Assembly (NCBI GenBank): GCA_008711295.1
Contig: VUYV01000157.1
Span: 2,216,693 to 2,280,692, forward strand
Length of the DNA: 64,000 nt
Direction: 5' to 3'
Origin: Anarhynchus alexandrinus
Taxonomy: Eukaryota > Chordata > Aves > Charadriiformes > Charadriidae
Shown here: in pieces, positions 38,261-49,913 of the stretch
Position numbering within the stretch: position 1 is the stretch's first letter
Layout: every line of letters starts with the position of its first letter
Notes under the pieces: generated by a model
Database searches by the model: none
Told to the model about the DNA's origin: nothing
What the model saw: the letters and a program-made list of their open reading frames with translations, nothing else
Translations under genes and position numbers: made by a program

Positions 38261-39692
38261 TTCTGGTTAATGACAAACTTTTAAAGTTTGTAAGTAATTT
38301 GAGCTGTTGGGTAGAAATCAAGTGTCCTGTAAAGCACTGAATTACTGCCTCCATGTGTTTTCGCAGTGTGACTGTAAGTTCGAAGAAGCTGCCATGGAAT
38401 GATTTGCTCCTACCCGTGTTAAACAAGGGGGAATCACCTAGAATTTGTTAAGCAGAAATGAGTGAGCTCACATCTCTTCTCCTCATTACCCCACAGACAC
38501 CATGTGCCCATTTCCACAGGAAAGGTAGTAATTCAAGTTTATAGATACTAGGTGAACTGGTTTATTATCTATAGTGGGATTCTTTGCTTTAAGACACGCA
38601 CACAGGCCAGCGAGGTTTTGCAAGACAGCAGGAACTCAGTGTGACCACTCTACTCAATCGCGAGAGCCGGACTGAGGATTTGCCTTTTTGTGAATATGTT
38701 GCCTGTGATCTAGGTTTCTTTTTGGAGCAAGCAGAAAGCAAAGCACTTGTCAATTATTAATTTTTTACACTTTGGACTCCATCATCTGAATACCTGTAAG
38801 TTTGGTTTTCATCTTTATTTTTGTAGTTATTGTGGATTACTAATTTAACATTTTCCCTAACCCATCTGATATTTACCATCTACCTACTAATAAAAAAATC
38901 CTTATGCATGTGGGGAGGCATTTGAACAGATCGTACTTTTGCATTTAGTGTTAAGCTGACACATTTAAAGAAAGCTGGGCAGACATCATACTGGCGTAGG
39001 CAGAAAGGTGAAACCTGTGGCTTCCCTCCCTAGAGCAGGGAATACAGCCAGATTTAATCCCACAATCACAGCATTTACGCTTACTAGATTTTTATTTTTT
39101 TTTAATATATAAGTGCTGGTCTTTTGCAGACTAACATTAGGCTAGACACACCTCTACATAGCCATTGCCTAATTATATTTTTATACACCTGACCTCATCT
39201 ATCACTTTCTTTTCCAGCATGTAACAGTACAGTTCAAGCCTGATTTTAATCAGTAGAAATAGACGGTCTTTCACTCCCATTCCGCTTTTGCAAGCATTAG
39301 AGACTAGATGTTAAAAGGAAAGGTGGTTCCTGAGCTGTCCATCAGTTGGACAGAAAAGGACATTTAAAAACTCTTGCTGTTCTGCTCCGGAGTATTCAAG
39401 TAAACACCAAGCTGATCACTCCACTAATGGTTAAATTTGCAGCTGACTGAGAGGCAGACGGTCTGTCTGTGCACATTTTGCAAAGTCAGTCTAATCTGAA
39501 ATATAGCAGAAATAATGAACCTTTCTTGGTAGGATTTTTCAGGGGTTTTTGCTCATAAGACTAACACAATAAAAACCAAACACATCTTATTGTTCTTTTA
39601 GTAGTGTTTAATTAAAATTAAAAAAAACACAACAAAACCCACATAAAAATGGCATATCTATCATCCTTAGAGCATAAAGTTACCAAAAAAAA

Positions 39693-39819
39693 NNNNNNNN
39701 NNNNNNNNNNNNNNNNNNNNNNNNNNNNNNNNNNNNNNNNNNNNNNNNNNNNNNNNNNNNNNNNNNNNNNNNNNNNNNNNNNNNNNNNNNNNNNNNNNNN
39801 NNNNNNNNNNNNNNNNNNN
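39693..39819. other. assembly gap, 127 N
   Basis: A run of 127 N lies between the two copies of the 2.87-kb duplication. Both flanks are A-runs (eight A on the left, six on the right). The frames that read through it are artefacts. Confidence 0.99.
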
Positions 39820-42689
39820 AAAAAATATTTCTTTTATAAAATGTAACTGAGTCACTCTATGACTGTGACTTTGTTTTCCCAGGAGCTGGTTGGATTTTGT
39901 AGATAATCAAATAAAGCATTTTAGAAATACAGGGCATGGCTCTGGTCAGTGCCGTGGCTCACACTTGGCGTTTCAGCACCCAGGATCTCCTCAGGGATTG
40001 CTCCGCCATGGTTTAGCATGCGAGAGTGCCATCCTCCTACCTACCTGCCTCCATCCAGCTTCCTCCCTCCCTCCAGCTGTTTCTTGTCTGGAGACTGATC
40101 GGCAGCTACACTGCAGTTTCTCAGTACAAATATTGCATTTTATCACATTTCTCCCTTCCTCCCGTAGCTTAGCACCCTTGTTCCTCTATGTCTGGCTTTG
40201 CCCATGCTGCCTGTGGTGGGAGTGCTGGGCTGCCTGCGCTGCGTCCTGCTTCGTGCACCCCATGGAAGCCTCAGAGCCTGTTGCCTTGACCTCACCTCAT
40301 CCACACAGAGAACAGGGGAAAAAGATGGGTCATCAGTCCCAGCTCAGCCTGCTGAGGGAATGATTTGACCATCTCCTGGGTGTGTGCCAGCTGGAAGGGG
40401 AGGAATTGTAAGACCAAAACCAGTCAATACAATGTGTCAACGAGCATGGGATCACGGGATGAGACAGTGATGATTCCAGGCTGGAAGGGGCCTCAGAAGG
40501 TCTAGTCTCTAGTGCAGGCTCCTGCTCAAAGTAGGGTTACCTCTGAGCTCAAATCATGTTGCTCAGGGCTTTATCCAGTTGGGTCTTGAAAACCTTCATG
40601 GAGGGAGACTGCACAGCCTGTCTGGACAACCGGTCTCACTGCCTGCCTGTCCTCGTGGTTTGCCTGTTCATGTTGACCTGTGTGGCTGGCCATGTATTTA
40701 GGTATATATGTGCTGTACGCATGTTTGTGCACATGCCTACTGGGAACACACACTCAGCCTCGCTACTGGTTGGAGCTGGGGACAAGGAGCTACAGCAGCC
40801 TCACCTCTGCAGGGCAGCCACATCCTGCAACCCCCTCACAGCCTGTGTACTGGTCCCATAGGCATGGATGTGGCAGTGCCCAGGCTGTACACCCAGCGTG
40901 CCATCGAGCACCCAACCAAAGCCGGCAGCAGTCTCATCTTGCTGTACTGTTATCTTTCTCCCATAACTGTTTCCAAAAGCAAATTTTAGATCTTGGGGCA
41001 GCTGAACATAGGACCGTCTCAGAACTACGTAACTGCTCTGGGCACGTCTATGCCCTGCAGTTTAATATGGCAGCAAATCGGAGGCTATGTCTGGATTCAC
41101 GAACTAACGAGCAGGTTGAGAGCATGGCTGTGAGGGGTGCCCTGTGACTGCCCACGCTGTTTCAGGATTAACAGGCCCCTGGTGCTGCTCTGGCGGGCGC
41201 CAATGTGGACCACCACCAGCTACAAGGGCATATCTCAGCCGCTGCAGATTTTTACTGTTCTGGTTAATGACAAACTTTTAAAGTTTGTAAGTAATTTGAG
41301 CTGTTGGGTAGAAATCAAGTGTCCTGTAAAGCACTGAATTACTGCCTCCATGTGTTTTCGCAGTGTGACTGTAAGTTCGAAGAAGCTGCCATGGAATGAT
41401 TTGCTCCTACCCGTGTTAAACAAGGGGGAATCACCTAGAATTTGTTAAGCAGAAATGAGTGAGCTCACATCTCTTCTCCTCATTACCCCACAGACACCAT
41501 GTGCCCATTTCCACAGGAAAGGTAGTAATTCAAGTTTATAGATACTAGGTGAACTGGTTTATTATCTATAGTGGGATTCTTTGCTTTAAGACACGCACAC
41601 AGGCCAGCGAGGTTTTGCAAGACAGCAGGAACTCAGTGTGACCACTCTACTCAATCGCGAGAGCCGGACTGAGGATTTGCCTTTTTGTGAATATGTTGCC
41701 TGTGATCTAGGTTTCTTTTTGGAGCAAGCAGAAAGCAAAACACTTGTCAATTATTAATTTTTCACACTTTGGACTCCATCATCTGAATACCTGTAAGTTT
41801 GGTTTTCATCTTTATTTTTGTAGTTATTGTGGATTACTAATTTAACATTTTCTCTAACCCATCTGATATTTATGGTCTACCTACTAATAAAAAAATCCTT
41901 ATGCATGTGGGGAGGCATTTGAACAGATCGTACTTTTGCATTTAGTGTTAAGCTGACACATTTAAAGAAAGTTGGGCAGACATCATACTGGCGTAGGCAG
42001 AAAGGTGAAACCTGTGGCTTCCCTCCCTAGAGCAGGGAATACAGCCAGATTTAATCCCACAATCACAGCATTTACACTTACTAGATTTTTATTTTTTTTT
42101 AATATATAAGTGCTGGTCTTTTGCAGACTAACATTAGGCTAGACACACCTCTACATAGCCATTGCCTAATTATATTTTTATACACCTGACCTCATCTATC
42201 ACTTTCTTTTCCAGCATGTAACAGTACAGTTCAAGCCTGATTTTAATCAGTAGAAATAGACGGTCTTTCACTCCCATTCCGCTTTTGCAAGCATTAGAGA
42301 CTAGATGTTAAAAGGAAAGGTGGTTCCTGAGCTGTCCATCAGTTGGACAGAAAAGGACATTTAAAAACTCTTGCTGTTCTGCTCCGGAGTATTCAAGTAA
42401 ACACCAAGCTGATCACTCCACTAATGGTTAAATTTGCAGCTGACTGAGAGGCAGACGGTCTGTCTGTGCACATTTTGCAAAGTCAGTCTAATCTGAAATA
42501 TAGCAGAAATAATGAACCTTTCTTGGTAGGATTTTTCAGGGGTTTTTGCTCATAAGACTAACACAATAAAAACCAAACACATCTTATTGTTCTTTTAGTA
42601 GTGTTTAATTAAAATTAAAAAAAACACAACAAAACCCACATAAAAATGGCATATCTATCATCCTTAGAGCATAAAGTTACCAAAAAAAA
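39820..42689 (+). repeat. 2.87-kb direct duplication, copy B
   Basis: This 2870-base segment repeats 36,821-39,692 in the same orientation. Offsets are 2999 bases at the left end, 2992 between the two indels and 2997 afterwards. It begins at the first base after the N gap and continues without interruption into unique sequence after the A-run at 42,682-42,690. Its open frames are copies of those in A and are not additional genes. Confidence 0.97.
40443..40659 (-). mobile_element. CR1 LINE fragment in copy B, minus strand
   Basis: This is the counterpart of the CR1 fragment at 37,451-37,662. It carries five extra bases (an AGTCT duplication at about 40,503-40,510) and several substitutions relative to copy A. 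It is the same insertion event and not an independent CR1. Confidence 0.85.
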
Positions 42690-45600
42690 ACCCCACAAAA
42701 CACCAAAACAACAAAGAAAGAAAAGAGAGATACATATAATTATCAATATTTTGGTAGTTATTTAGTTCTTTAACTTCCTGGCACCACAGAAACAGCTTGA
42801 ACTCTAAAAAAGAGGACATACATTGAAAATATGTGATTTTTTTTCAGATGGATTTAAATATTATTATTGCTGAAAACTGATTTTTCTTGTATTATTCTAC
42901 TATCAAGCCAACTGTGAAGCCTGCAAAAGTAATAAGCATAGCTGGTAAGATTCAGATAAACCTGCTGAATGAGCAAGCTACATTTAAACCAGACAAAAGA
43001 CTTTCCCAGGCTTGCAAGTAAAATTAAATTCAACAGAATCAAAATCAAATGGAGCAACCCGAATTGCAAATGTAAGTTTGCTTTAGACAAAAAATTAGAT
43101 TTTTCAGAGTATCAGTTTGTAAAGCTAATATATATGAACAATTACTCTTAGTGCTTAGCAGTCTGAGTATTTAAATGTGCAGAATTTCTGTGTCCATGAG
43201 GAGACACTAAGTGCACAAATACCTCATCTACATATGATCTGCAGCCAAGATGAATGACAGAATGATAAAAAAAAAATTGGCACATGCTTTGTTTATAGAA
43301 TTCTAACAAGTTAAGGAAAAAATCACTCAATTTTTAAATTCCAAGAAGGAAATCTAGTGGAAAATGTAATTATTGCATTTGCTTCTGGAAGATGGACTTA
43401 CGATCGTCTTTTAAAATATTGGTTTCTTTATTTTGAAGAATGTATTTTAACCCTTAGTTTGAATAGCTTTCTCTCTTCAAAATTGTCAGTCTTCTGGAGA
43501 ACTTAGATCCTGTTTTGAGTGAGTGAAATCTGACTAATCTCTCTGATTCTGGGAAGCTGCATACGGAACTATTAAAAAATGGAAATTAATCTTTGTAAGA
43601 ATAGACCTTCACACTGTGTGAACTAGGTGGACAGCTTGAGCTCGTTTCTCTCTCCTCTCACTCTCTGACAGTGCCCAGGACTTAGCCTGTAATTTCCTTG
43701 TTTTTTCCAATGTCTTCTTCAAAGACTGTTGGTTTTTCTGTTTTCTGTTCCTCCAGCCTCCATTCCACACGTGCATCAAGCAACAGGACATCACTGCACA
43801 TAGTAGATGCATAATTTCAACACCAGCAATTTCCCTACAGCTCCCAAGAATCTGTGATCGGGTCCTGGTGACTGATTATTGTCCATTGTATCAGCTCCCT
43901 CAAAAAGCCTCTTCCACTGGTGTTCCCACCAGTTCCTCAGATTCACCTCATAAAGACAGGTTCCAGTTTGGGAACCTCCCTACTCACCTCACCAATGCTA
44001 ATAATCGATTCAGCTTTTCCTTTAAAATCAACTTTTTTTCCCAAATGATCCCTATATTACCTCTTGGTCCCACCAAAACCTTAGCAGGCTGCTTGTTCCT
44101 TAGTCTGTACCTTTCTGGAAGCCTCAGGCTTAGCTAAAGACCATAACCTTTCAACTGAATCTTTGAATTGCTTTTTAACTGTAATCCTCATTTTTATTCT
44201 TCACATATTGTTATGATGTTTTTCCTGTGTTTTCATTCTTACAAGACTGTTGAATGTGAGTGTTGACTATGCTCATACAAGATAACACTCGTCTATTTAC
44301 TTTCTCATAGTTACATGTTAGAACATGTCCTATCCATGCACTATCCATGGCTACTCACAGGACTATTGCATCTCTTCCATTGGATTTTTACAACTTTCTG
44401 TTCCAATAAACTATCATTGTCTCTAATCTCGTCTTCGTGACCCAGCATGACTTTCACCCAACTTGGGTTGCGTATTTTTGGAATGCCTGAGTTGTACAGT
44501 CGTCAACCAAAGAAAACTTCCAAAATCCATCCAAACTTTGGCGTATGTTTATAAAAACTCGGCCGTATATTGCATGTGAAAATGTCATTTTTTCAAGCAA
44601 CTGAGCCCATGCCTACTTAGAGTATTCAGTCCATGCTCTCTGTTACTACTCATGTTAGCTCTCTGTGCTACTCTGTGAGCACAAAATGTTCCTCTCAGCT
44701 GTGTTTTTAAAGAAATTAATGCTTTGCTTGAAAGCAGTATATTCTGCTAATGTCTTCTGAGCTTTTCACAGATCTTTACAATCATTAATGAAATTTGTCT
44801 TTTAGATGAGCTAAAACCTTTTTATCTCCAGTGTGATGTTCATAATATTCTAGCCATTGCAACTAATTTTGTTAGAGCTAAACGTGTTGTTGAATGTGAA
44901 GTGATTATTTTAATTTGAAGTAAGAATTAATGAAATTTAGAATAATTTTTCTTTGACTAAAAAGTATAATTTAACATAATTTTAAGACAAACACGACACT
45001 GTATGCAAATTCACATTGTATGTATTTCATTCTCTGGTGCTTATATTAAATATTGTCTGGGTATGATTAAGCAGTCTTATTTGCCTTTCAGGATGAAACT
45101 CGAGAGCTTAAACCGCGAGTCAAGAAAATGTAACCAAGCTCAAGTAGAATCCTGCCTTTTAAGACTACCCTTTATATACTGGGTAGATTATATACTTCTG
45201 CTTGTTTAAACTCTTCAAACATTTCTTCAATGGCTACATACTTTCTATTGAAGTCCAAAATTTGACCAAATAATTAGAAAATATAAAGTTACAGCTGTGA
45301 TGAAACAGAGGTTTCTTATTTCCCATCCCATATGTCTTAGATTGAGCAAGGTGTTATTCAGTGGTTCTGTACGGGTTTGGTTTGCTTTTCTTTTTCTTTT
45401 TGGAATAAGGATGTAATTTTCAGTAAAAGGCATCCTCACAAGGGTATATTTCTAGCAGAGATATGGAAGTATGGAAGACTGTTGTAGCAGGCATGGATAA
45501 AAATTAGCCTAGTATAGCATGTACACTTCTAGAGGTACAAGCTCAAAAAGAAATAAAAAAATAAATCCTTTAGCTGCCGTAGGTAGTGGGAAGGACTGCT

Positions 45601-48600
45601 AAGATGGTCAGAAGAAGAAAGTGCCTATTTTGCCAATAGCAGACAAGATAGGTAGGCCTGTTTTGTTTCATAAAATAAGGAAAGGGATACGAGTGTATCC
45701 TATGGACACTTATGTCACTTATCCATTAGGGAAGGAGAGCAATTAAAGGTGAAGAATGGAACTGATGTAAGACGAGCAGGCATAAAAAAAAAGCAGGAAT
45801 AAATACAGTCTGTTCGTAAAAGACCCCCTAGCTATGAGAGAAGCAGAGTCTAGAGCACTTTTCAAAGAGCGAGCTCTTGCTTTTAATTTAAAACTTGGTA
45901 AATTTGTAGGAGGGATTATCTGATATGGCCTGACCTGTCACTTCCCCCAAAAGATGCCTTCAATTCTTGTAATCTTACATTTCTGTTTCCTAGCAAGTTA
46001 TCTACTAGCTTAATATCAACATCATATTTTTTATTTAATATTTAGTGACTCTTTAGCAGAGAAACATTGCTAGGGGGATGTTCGATATCCCCACAGCAAC
46101 CCCATGTCCTCCATTGTTCTTGTTCAAAATACCTACTTTCTTTTTGTGCAGCTGATTCTCAGAAGCGCTTATTATTTGTCATATTTGGTGGGAAGATTTC
46201 CTACTCTCACGTGCTTTTAGCTGGCTTATTCATGAAAGGGAACATCCTCTGCTGTTTAATAAGGGTCAGCTGCTTGGAAGTCTTATCACACTGTTTCTTC
46301 TGCTGCAGTCTCCTAATCAGAAACTCCTTTTAGCTTATTTGAAAATTCAAAATTCTTTGGTTTGACAAGCTATCCAGAGGTTGACTATAAGGATATGAGG
46401 CAAAAAAGAGTATTCTAACAATGAATCTTATGTGTCCCTTAAGCCTGCTTGATGTTTCTGTCACAATTTGTAGGTGGTGTTGCAAACTCACTTGATTGTG
46501 CATCATAAAAACCTGACGCTGTGTACATCTATCTGCAGTATTATGACACATAATTGAAAAAAATATTTCGTTATTATATCACTTGAAATAACCTGTAATA
46601 TATAATTACTCAACCAGCAAAGAAATCTACAGTCAACTGTATCCATTTCAGTGTGTACAGTGTGCTAACTACATCTGTCTTCTTTCAGTCTCAACCCTTG
46701 CACAAAAAGAGAGACCATTAGGATTTAAAATCATGTATAAGCAAAAAGTAACTGAAATAAATTAGAGAGTATGGCAAGAAAAGAAAAAAGAAACAACCAG
46801 CTGTACCTAAACAATCGTTATATACAGAATATATTTAGAATAAACTGTTTGATCTGCTGGTCAACAAGCCTGCCCAATTTTTTACTATTCATCACCTGAC
46901 TTTACAAGAAATATCCCTAACTCCTTGATAACGTTCCTGGCAGTAATTCTCTCCAGAATCCTCTAGATAAATACCTCAATGCAATGAGAATTGCCAGGTG
47001 TTATTAAATTAAATGCAAACAGCATCACTTCTGAATGTGAGGAGTAGCACGTAAGAAGGTATTGTCATATAAAGGAAAAATAAAGAATAGAAGATATTCA
47101 TCATTTGCTTGCAATACTTTGAGGTATATTTTCCTCTTGGGACAATACTAATATATAACTGTGTCTTTACTGAGGCAAGTTTTTGAATGCACAGAATCCA
47201 TAAGTTTGGTTTTTCACCTTTCTTATTATACCTGACGTGTTTGATGGTATTCGTCACTTTCACAATTCCACTGATACCCTTTACACCACGTGCCTATAAA
47301 TTTGTCTGATCCGCATACCATCTACAACTGCAGCAGTAAAAGGTGTCACTGGCTGAGGAAATGTGCCTTCTAAAAATAGTAGATATATTTCTCTTTTCTT
47401 CTCCTACATTGTCCAAATGTAGGATGTCCAAATTTTTTATTATCTGCCACAGCATGCAGTATATTAATGCCAAGATTACAATATTCTTTTTGACAGATTA
47501 GTTAACACTGGCACGTTTCTAATGGAAAAATAAATGTAATTAATATTTTATTCTGCATGCTGAACAAGGGGAGCACCTTTGAAACCTTGTGATTGGAATG
47601 TCTTCATAGGAAAGGCAAAAATAAACTTTATGTAATAAACTCTGGCTACATTCATTTTTGATTATTTTTTGCCAAACATCTACTTAGAAAGATTCAGATG
47701 CAACTTTTTTTTTTTCTTTTGTCCCTCTGAGTTATTTGTATGTTTAATTGGCAGAGAAATAAACTCAGACACCAGAAAAACATTTAACTAGGCACTTCAG
47801 AAAAGTTTATTTTCAGTTTTTAAATTATTCCATCTCTGGAGACTGTGATTTGTTAGGGTGACTTATACAGAACCAGGAGTATAGAAAAGGAACTTGACAA
47901 AGATGAGACTGTACAATAGCCTTAGTGATTAAAGGATCATAAAACTAAACAGAAACTGCCCATATCTGTGTGAGTGTATTGCCAAGACTTCACAACCTCT
48001 TCCATATTATCTTAGCTTTGCAGAAAAGTATATTAAACTGTGTTGGTAGTATTTCCTCTCTCTCTGTACATATATCCAAGATAATTTGTTTTTCTCACAG
48101 GCAATTATCTGTATTACTATTTTTAATAGGATGGTCAAATCTAGAGCCATGTATTAACGTGCATTTCATGCCTTCTGTATTATTACTGTTTCATACAACT
48201 GCAAAGATAAATATTGCATAGTGTAAGCTCTTTAGTTTAGTCTGGACAAGATAAATTCTTAATTTTAAATCAGGAAAAAATCCTACAAGTCATCTAATAT
48301 ATTAACGAGACAACAGCACTAAATGAGTTTGAACTACTTAAAGAACAGTATACTTGCCAGGACCCTATTATAACATCTAACATATTAAGGGAGAGTTTTT
48401 CATTTTTGTAGCTGAATTTAATGAACAAAAAGGGATAGGCAATTCAGTTTACTAGGAATAGATTTTTATTTATATAATTCCCTACAAAAATCCACATGCA
48501 CTTTGTTGTATGTGACAGTAAAAATCATTCACTGTATTCACCATAAATTACATAAAGTTTTACTTCTCCTCATTTTCCTTAGCTGTTATTTCTCATAGTC

Positions 48601-49351
48601 TGAACAGCCTTGCGAGCACTGTGCAGTGACAGTGTAAAAGTTAGTACTGAGTACCTTTCCCTTCTCCCTTCCATCACTCAGTACTGCAGCAGTTCAAATA
48701 TTTTTACTAAAATATGTCACAACTACTCTTGAGCAAGAAGAGATATTTTTGACATATTTGAACATTGCCTACTCAAGTCATTTTTTTTTATGAGTATGGG
48801 AAAATTGACTTTAATTAAGTAAAAGTTCCAATTTATTTTTGCATTCCTATCTCAGGAATTTGTATAAAGGTTTAAAATTGTCAATCTTCGTCATACTTCG
48901 TGCATACTAAGAAGAGGATGTGGGCTCTGTATTGCTGAATGCAGGCATATCTGTAAATGGCAGCTGAGGAAATATTTTTCCCTGTGGTCTCCCTTTTGCA
49001 AACTCTAATCCCAGGAGAGATGTTGAGCAGCAACAGTGAGGTCTATGTGAATGAGTGAAAGAATGTATTTGCTGAACATCCATAGGACTGACCAGCTTGA
49101 CACCTGCAGTCAGTACAATTCATAGTCTCTCATCCTTGCCATATTTCCCAGTTTGGTATGGTGATAGCAATATAGGGGAACTAGGAGCATTGACAAGTTG
49201 TCGTCAGTGTACTACACAGGGACAGTGAGAAATCCCATGTAGTGAAGGAACATTAAAAAATATCAGACATTAAAAATCCCTAACCCAAGTATTAGCCTGC
49301 CTGCTTCCCCAGAACACATAATTTTTACTTTTTTTAATTAACTATCTTCAT
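42690..49351. other. AT-rich non-genic DNA
   Basis: No gene, RNA gene or named repeat is recognised. Open frames do not exceed about 90 codons, and poly-A and poly-T tracts are frequent. Confidence 0.55.
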
Positions 49352-49832
49352 ATCATAGAATAGAATAGAATTGCTGAGGTTGGAAAGGACCTTTAAAATC
49401 ATCAAGTCCAACCATTAACCTACCCTGACAAAACCACTTCTAAACTATGTCCTCAAGTACCACATCTACACTTTTTTTAAACATCTCCAGGGATGGCAAA
49501 TCCGCCACCTCCCTGGGCAGCCTATTCCAATGTTTAATAACCTTTTCAGTGAAAAAAAAATTCCTAATATCCAATCTAAACCTCGTCTGACATAACTTGA
49601 ACCCATTTCCTCTCGTCCTATCTCTTGTCACCAGGGAGAAGAAGTCAGTCTCCACCTCTCTACAACCTCCTTTCAGGTAGTTGTAGAGAGTGATAAGGTC
49701 TCCCCTCAGCCTCCTCTTCTCCAGGCTAAACAACCCCAGTTCCCTCAGCCGTTCCTCATAAGACTTGTCCTCCAGACCCCTCAGCAGCTTTGTAGTCCTT
49801 CTCTGGACATGTTCCAAATCTCCATATCTAAA
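49352..49832 (-). mobile_element. CR1 LINE, 5'-truncated, minus strand
   Basis: This is the best-preserved CR1 of the window, about 480 bases. The plus strand begins with the complemented tail (ATCATAGAATAGAATAGAAT), followed by GGTTGGAAAGGACCTTTAAA and the complement of the ORF2 end. The homology fades after CTTCTCTGGACATG at about 49,830, where the element was truncated. No clear target-site duplication is visible. The tail lies next to the poly-T-rich unique DNA at 49,328-49,336. Confidence 0.95.
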
Positions 49833-49913
49833 GGTACAGTCAATATTTTTAAGCTTCTCCATGCAGCAAGAGAATACATGTATCATCCTGTTTTTAAAGA
49901 AGATATGGTCCAC
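49440..49913 (-). pseudogene. CR1 ORF2 C-terminal fragment, open for 157 codons
   Basis: The frame encodes the C-terminal end of the CR1 reverse-transcriptase ORF. Residues 1 to ~27 come from non-CR1 flanking DNA. From ~28 onward there is a heptad-like [15 protein letters not shown], then [32 protein letters not shown], a [12 protein letters not shown] segment, and [18 protein letters not shown] near the end, finishing in VDVVLEDIV. The endonuclease and the catalytic reverse-transcriptase palm (with its YxDD motif) are absent, so it cannot be active. The frame has stayed open without frameshifts, which suggests a relatively young insertion. The apparent start Met is fortuitous. Confidence 0.9.

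Larger units (their letters stand above)
36821..39692 (+). repeat. 2.87-kb direct duplication, copy A
   Basis: This 2872-base segment is almost identical to 39,820-42,689. By eye there are about 19 substitutions and two indels (7 bases present only here, 5 present only in copy B), near 0.7% divergence. The first ~560 bases are identical. The copy ends in a run of eight A directly at the N gap. It contains a minus-strand CR1 fragment and, after that, GC-richer sequence that is probably repeat-derived. Open frames of up to 157 codons (36,891-37,364) have no recognisable domain. The left edge is bounded by unique sequence, TTAGATTTCCTCTGTATTTT. Confidence 0.97.

Noticed and set aside
39649..39855. 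Open frames on both strands crossing the N run
   Set aside because: They consist mostly of unknown residues from the gap.
36891..41337. Sets of paired open frames of 60-157 codons repeated in both halves of this interval
   Set aside because: They are the same frames seen twice because the DNA is duplicated. Repetition is not evidence of coding conservation, and parts lie in CR1-derived sequence.
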